From assembly GCA_002327405.1 (NCBI GenBank), contig DCVO01000187.1, positions 1 to 32,244 of the forward strand: 32,244 bases of DNA. The letters run 5' to 3'. This document shows positions 31,192 to 32,244 of this stretch, piece after piece (the first letter of the stretch is position 1; each line of letters begins with the position of its first letter). The DNA is from Thiobacillus sp. UBA2186. Its GTDB lineage: Bacteria > Pseudomonadota > Gammaproteobacteria > Burkholderiales > Thiobacillaceae. Both the position numbers and the translations under genes were made by a program. The notes under the pieces are model-generated. The model saw only the letters and a list, made by a program, of their open reading frames with translations. It searched no databases and was not told the DNA's origin.

Positions 31192-31509
31192 ATGAAGCCC
31201 TATATCCCCGAACTCAGCGAACAGCGCATGGTCAGCCGCGCGCCAAACCGGCCCATCGATTTCGGGGCGGACCGCGATTACATCTTTTCCTGCCTGAGGG
31301 ATGTGGAGCAAAGCTTCGGATTGCAGGGCTTCCCCGGCCTTTCGCCGGAACGGATACCCGCCCGCGCGCTGATCAAGCAGCTCATCGTGTGGTGGCGCAC
31401 GCTCGAACCCGTCAGCCCGGAACAACGCGAGGCCTACGGCCGCCTGCCCGGCACCATCCGGCTCATCGACACCATTTCCGGGTGGTGGGCGGAGCACGCA
31501 AACAAATAG
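31192..31509 (+). CDS. Unrecognised 105-residue protein before the haemoglobin gene
   Basis: From ATG 31192 the protein reads MKPYIPELSEQRMVSRAPNR, then FGADRDYIFSCLRDVEQSFG and ARALIKQLIVWWRTLEPVSP, ending ISGWWAEHANK. It is helical and Trp-rich with no known motif. An upstream extension to 31147 translates REP sequence and is rejected. It ends 9 bp before the truncated haemoglobin gene, so the two are probably one transcript. Confidence 0.7.
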   Translation: MKPYIPELSEQRMVSRAPNRPIDFGADRDYIFSCLRDVEQSFGLQGFPGLSPERIPARALIKQLIVWWRTLEPVSPEQREAYGRLPGTIRLIDTISGWWAEHANK

Positions 31510-31518
31510 AGGATTGAA

Positions 31519-31899
31519 ATGAACACGCACTACCAGCGCCTGGGCGGCCAGGAAGCCATCCGCAAACTGATCGACCGCTTCTACGACCTGATGGACGAAG
31601 ACCCGGATTACTACGGCATCCGCAAACTGCACCCGGCCGACCTCACCGAATCGCGCAACAAGCTGTACTGGTATCTCTCCGGCTGGACCGGCGGCCCGCC
31701 GGAATACACCGACCGCTTCGGCCACCCCTTCCTGCGCCAGAAGCACATGCCGTTCGCGATCGGCGAATCGGAGCGCGACCAGTGGATGACATGCATGCTG
31801 CGCGCGATGGACGACATGGTCGTCGAGACGGATTTGAAGCAGGAACTGAAGGCGGCGTTTTTCAAGCTCGCCGATTTCATGCGCAACCGGACGGGCTAG
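31519..31899 (+). CDS. Group II truncated haemoglobin
   Basis: The 126-residue protein starts MNTHYQRLGGQEAIRKLIDR and has the truncated haemoglobin core: FYDLMDEDPDYYGIRKLH, the E-helix region LYWYLSGWTGGPPEYTDRFG, HPFLRQKHMPFAIGESERDQ with the proximal His, and the group II Trp in ERDQWMTCMLRAMDDM. Such proteins bind oxygen or NO; beside nif genes a role in oxygen or NO protection, or oxygen delivery at low concentrations, is plausible. GAGGATTGAA precedes the ATG. It is the last plus-strand gene before the convergent sohB. Confidence 0.94.
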   Translation: MNTHYQRLGGQEAIRKLIDRFYDLMDEDPDYYGIRKLHPADLTESRNKLYWYLSGWTGGPPEYTDRFGHPFLRQKHMPFAIGESERDQWMTCMLRAMDDMVVETDLKQELKAAFFKLADFMRNRTG

Positions 31900-31900
31900 T

Positions 31901-31918
31901 CACAAGACAAGGCTTGTG
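31901..31918 (+). terminator. Weak hairpin between convergent genes
   Basis: CACAAG-acaagg-CTTGTG forms a 6-bp stem followed within 6 bases by TCTTTT. It may end transcription of the haemoglobin gene, but the stem is short. Confidence 0.35.
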
Positions 31919-31928
31919 GAAGGTCTTT

Positions 31929-32244
31929 TCAGAAGGGTGGGGGCGGCTGCCAGATGCTGTCCCAGGCGGACTGCACGGAGATGCGCAGGCGTTCTGGCAG
32001 GCTGAGCCTGGCCGCGTAACTTATCTTCAGCACCCTGCCCTTCCGGCAGGCGCTGCGGATGATGTCGTCGCTGGTCGCGAGTTCGTCCACTAGGCCAAGC
32101 TCCAATGCCTTGCTGCCCAGCCACACCTCGCCGGTGGCGATCTTTTCCATGTCCAGTTGCGCGCGGCGCTCCTGCACGAAGGCGCGGAAGTGCGCATGGA
32201 TTTCGTCCAGCTCCTCGCGCAGCTTGGCGCGGCCGGCATCGGTG
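31929..32244 (-). CDS. sohB: SohB/SppA-type peptidase (3' part; gene starts beyond the right edge)
   Basis: The minus-strand frame from the right edge to TGA at 31929 encodes about 105 C-terminal residues: LREELDEIHAHFRAFVQERR, AQLDMEKIATGEVWLGSKAL, ELGLVDELATSDDIIRSACR. The conserved RP/RA-x-L-x-x-x-x-I-A-T-G-x-x-W and G-L-V-D-E motifs match SohB, a membrane-bound serine protease of the S49 family. The membrane anchor and the active-site Ser and Lys lie outside the window. It is convergent with the haemoglobin gene, 29 bp apart. Confidence 0.88.
   Translation of the reverse strand, partial: TDAGRAKLREELDEIHAHFRAFVQERRAQLDMEKIATGEVWLGSKALELGLVDELATSDDIIRSACRKGRVLKISYAARLSLPERLRISVQSAWDSIWQPPPPF

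Overview
The window is 32 kb of GC-rich chromosomal DNA from a nitrogen-fixing proteobacterium, most likely a betaproteobacterium (Rhodocyclales/Nitrosomonadales-like). This rests on protein similarity as I remember it, the ISC-type Fe-S genes, the FixABCX and NifV-CysE-NifW order, and the many intergenic hairpin repeats; the genus cannot be fixed from the sequence alone. The nitrogenase structural genes (nifHDK) are not here. What is here is the regulatory and accessory side of a nif region.

Layout. (1) 1-3425: the 5' part of nifA (minus strand), a divergent FmdB-type zinc-ribbon gene, a 259-bp MITE-like element, and an operon of five small unrecognised genes. (2) 3454-9374: an accessory segment with a nitroreductase/HxlR divergent pair, an Xre-RES toxin-antitoxin pair, a HigBA pair whose toxin gene is frameshifted, and four unrecognised genes in visibly more AT-rich DNA. 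(3) 9577-11938: a minus-strand operon of four genes including a YkgJ-type cysteine-cluster protein. (4) 12426-18899: iscS-iscU-erpA-iscA-hscA-fdx-ald on the plus strand. (5) 18906-19517: a REP-associated tyrosine transposase (RAYT) flanked by REP pairs. (6) 19711-31899: nifV-cysE-nifW-fixABCX, then a 2Fe-2S ferredoxin, a repeat-like helical protein, a Rieske ferredoxin, an amine-oxidase-like flavoprotein, a YunG-like protein, a degenerate HD protein derived from CCA-adding enzyme, two unknowns and a group II truncated haemoglobin. (7) The 3' part of sohB, minus strand, at the right edge.

Regulation ties the parts together. Five sigma-54 (-24/-12) elements can be read, each with a TGT-N10-ACA NifA upstream activator sequence on the correct side: before nifA itself (880-897 with 986-1001), before the dark small-gene operon (1342-1357 with 1276-1291), before the minus-strand YkgJ operon (11986-12002 with 12071-12086), before iscS (12350-12365 with 12256-12271) and before nifV (19648-19663 with 19549-19564). 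The ISC operon, the YkgJ operon and the dark operon are therefore probably nif genes in the regulatory sense, although several of their products have no function I can name.

The likely joint job is to supply Fe-S clusters (ISC set), homocitrate (NifV), cysteine (CysE), nitrogenase maturation or protection (NifW, truncated haemoglobin) and low-potential electrons (FixABCX, ferredoxins) to nitrogenase. The intergenic spaces hold at least five families of hairpin repeats, one pair nested inside another, plus two MITE-like elements.
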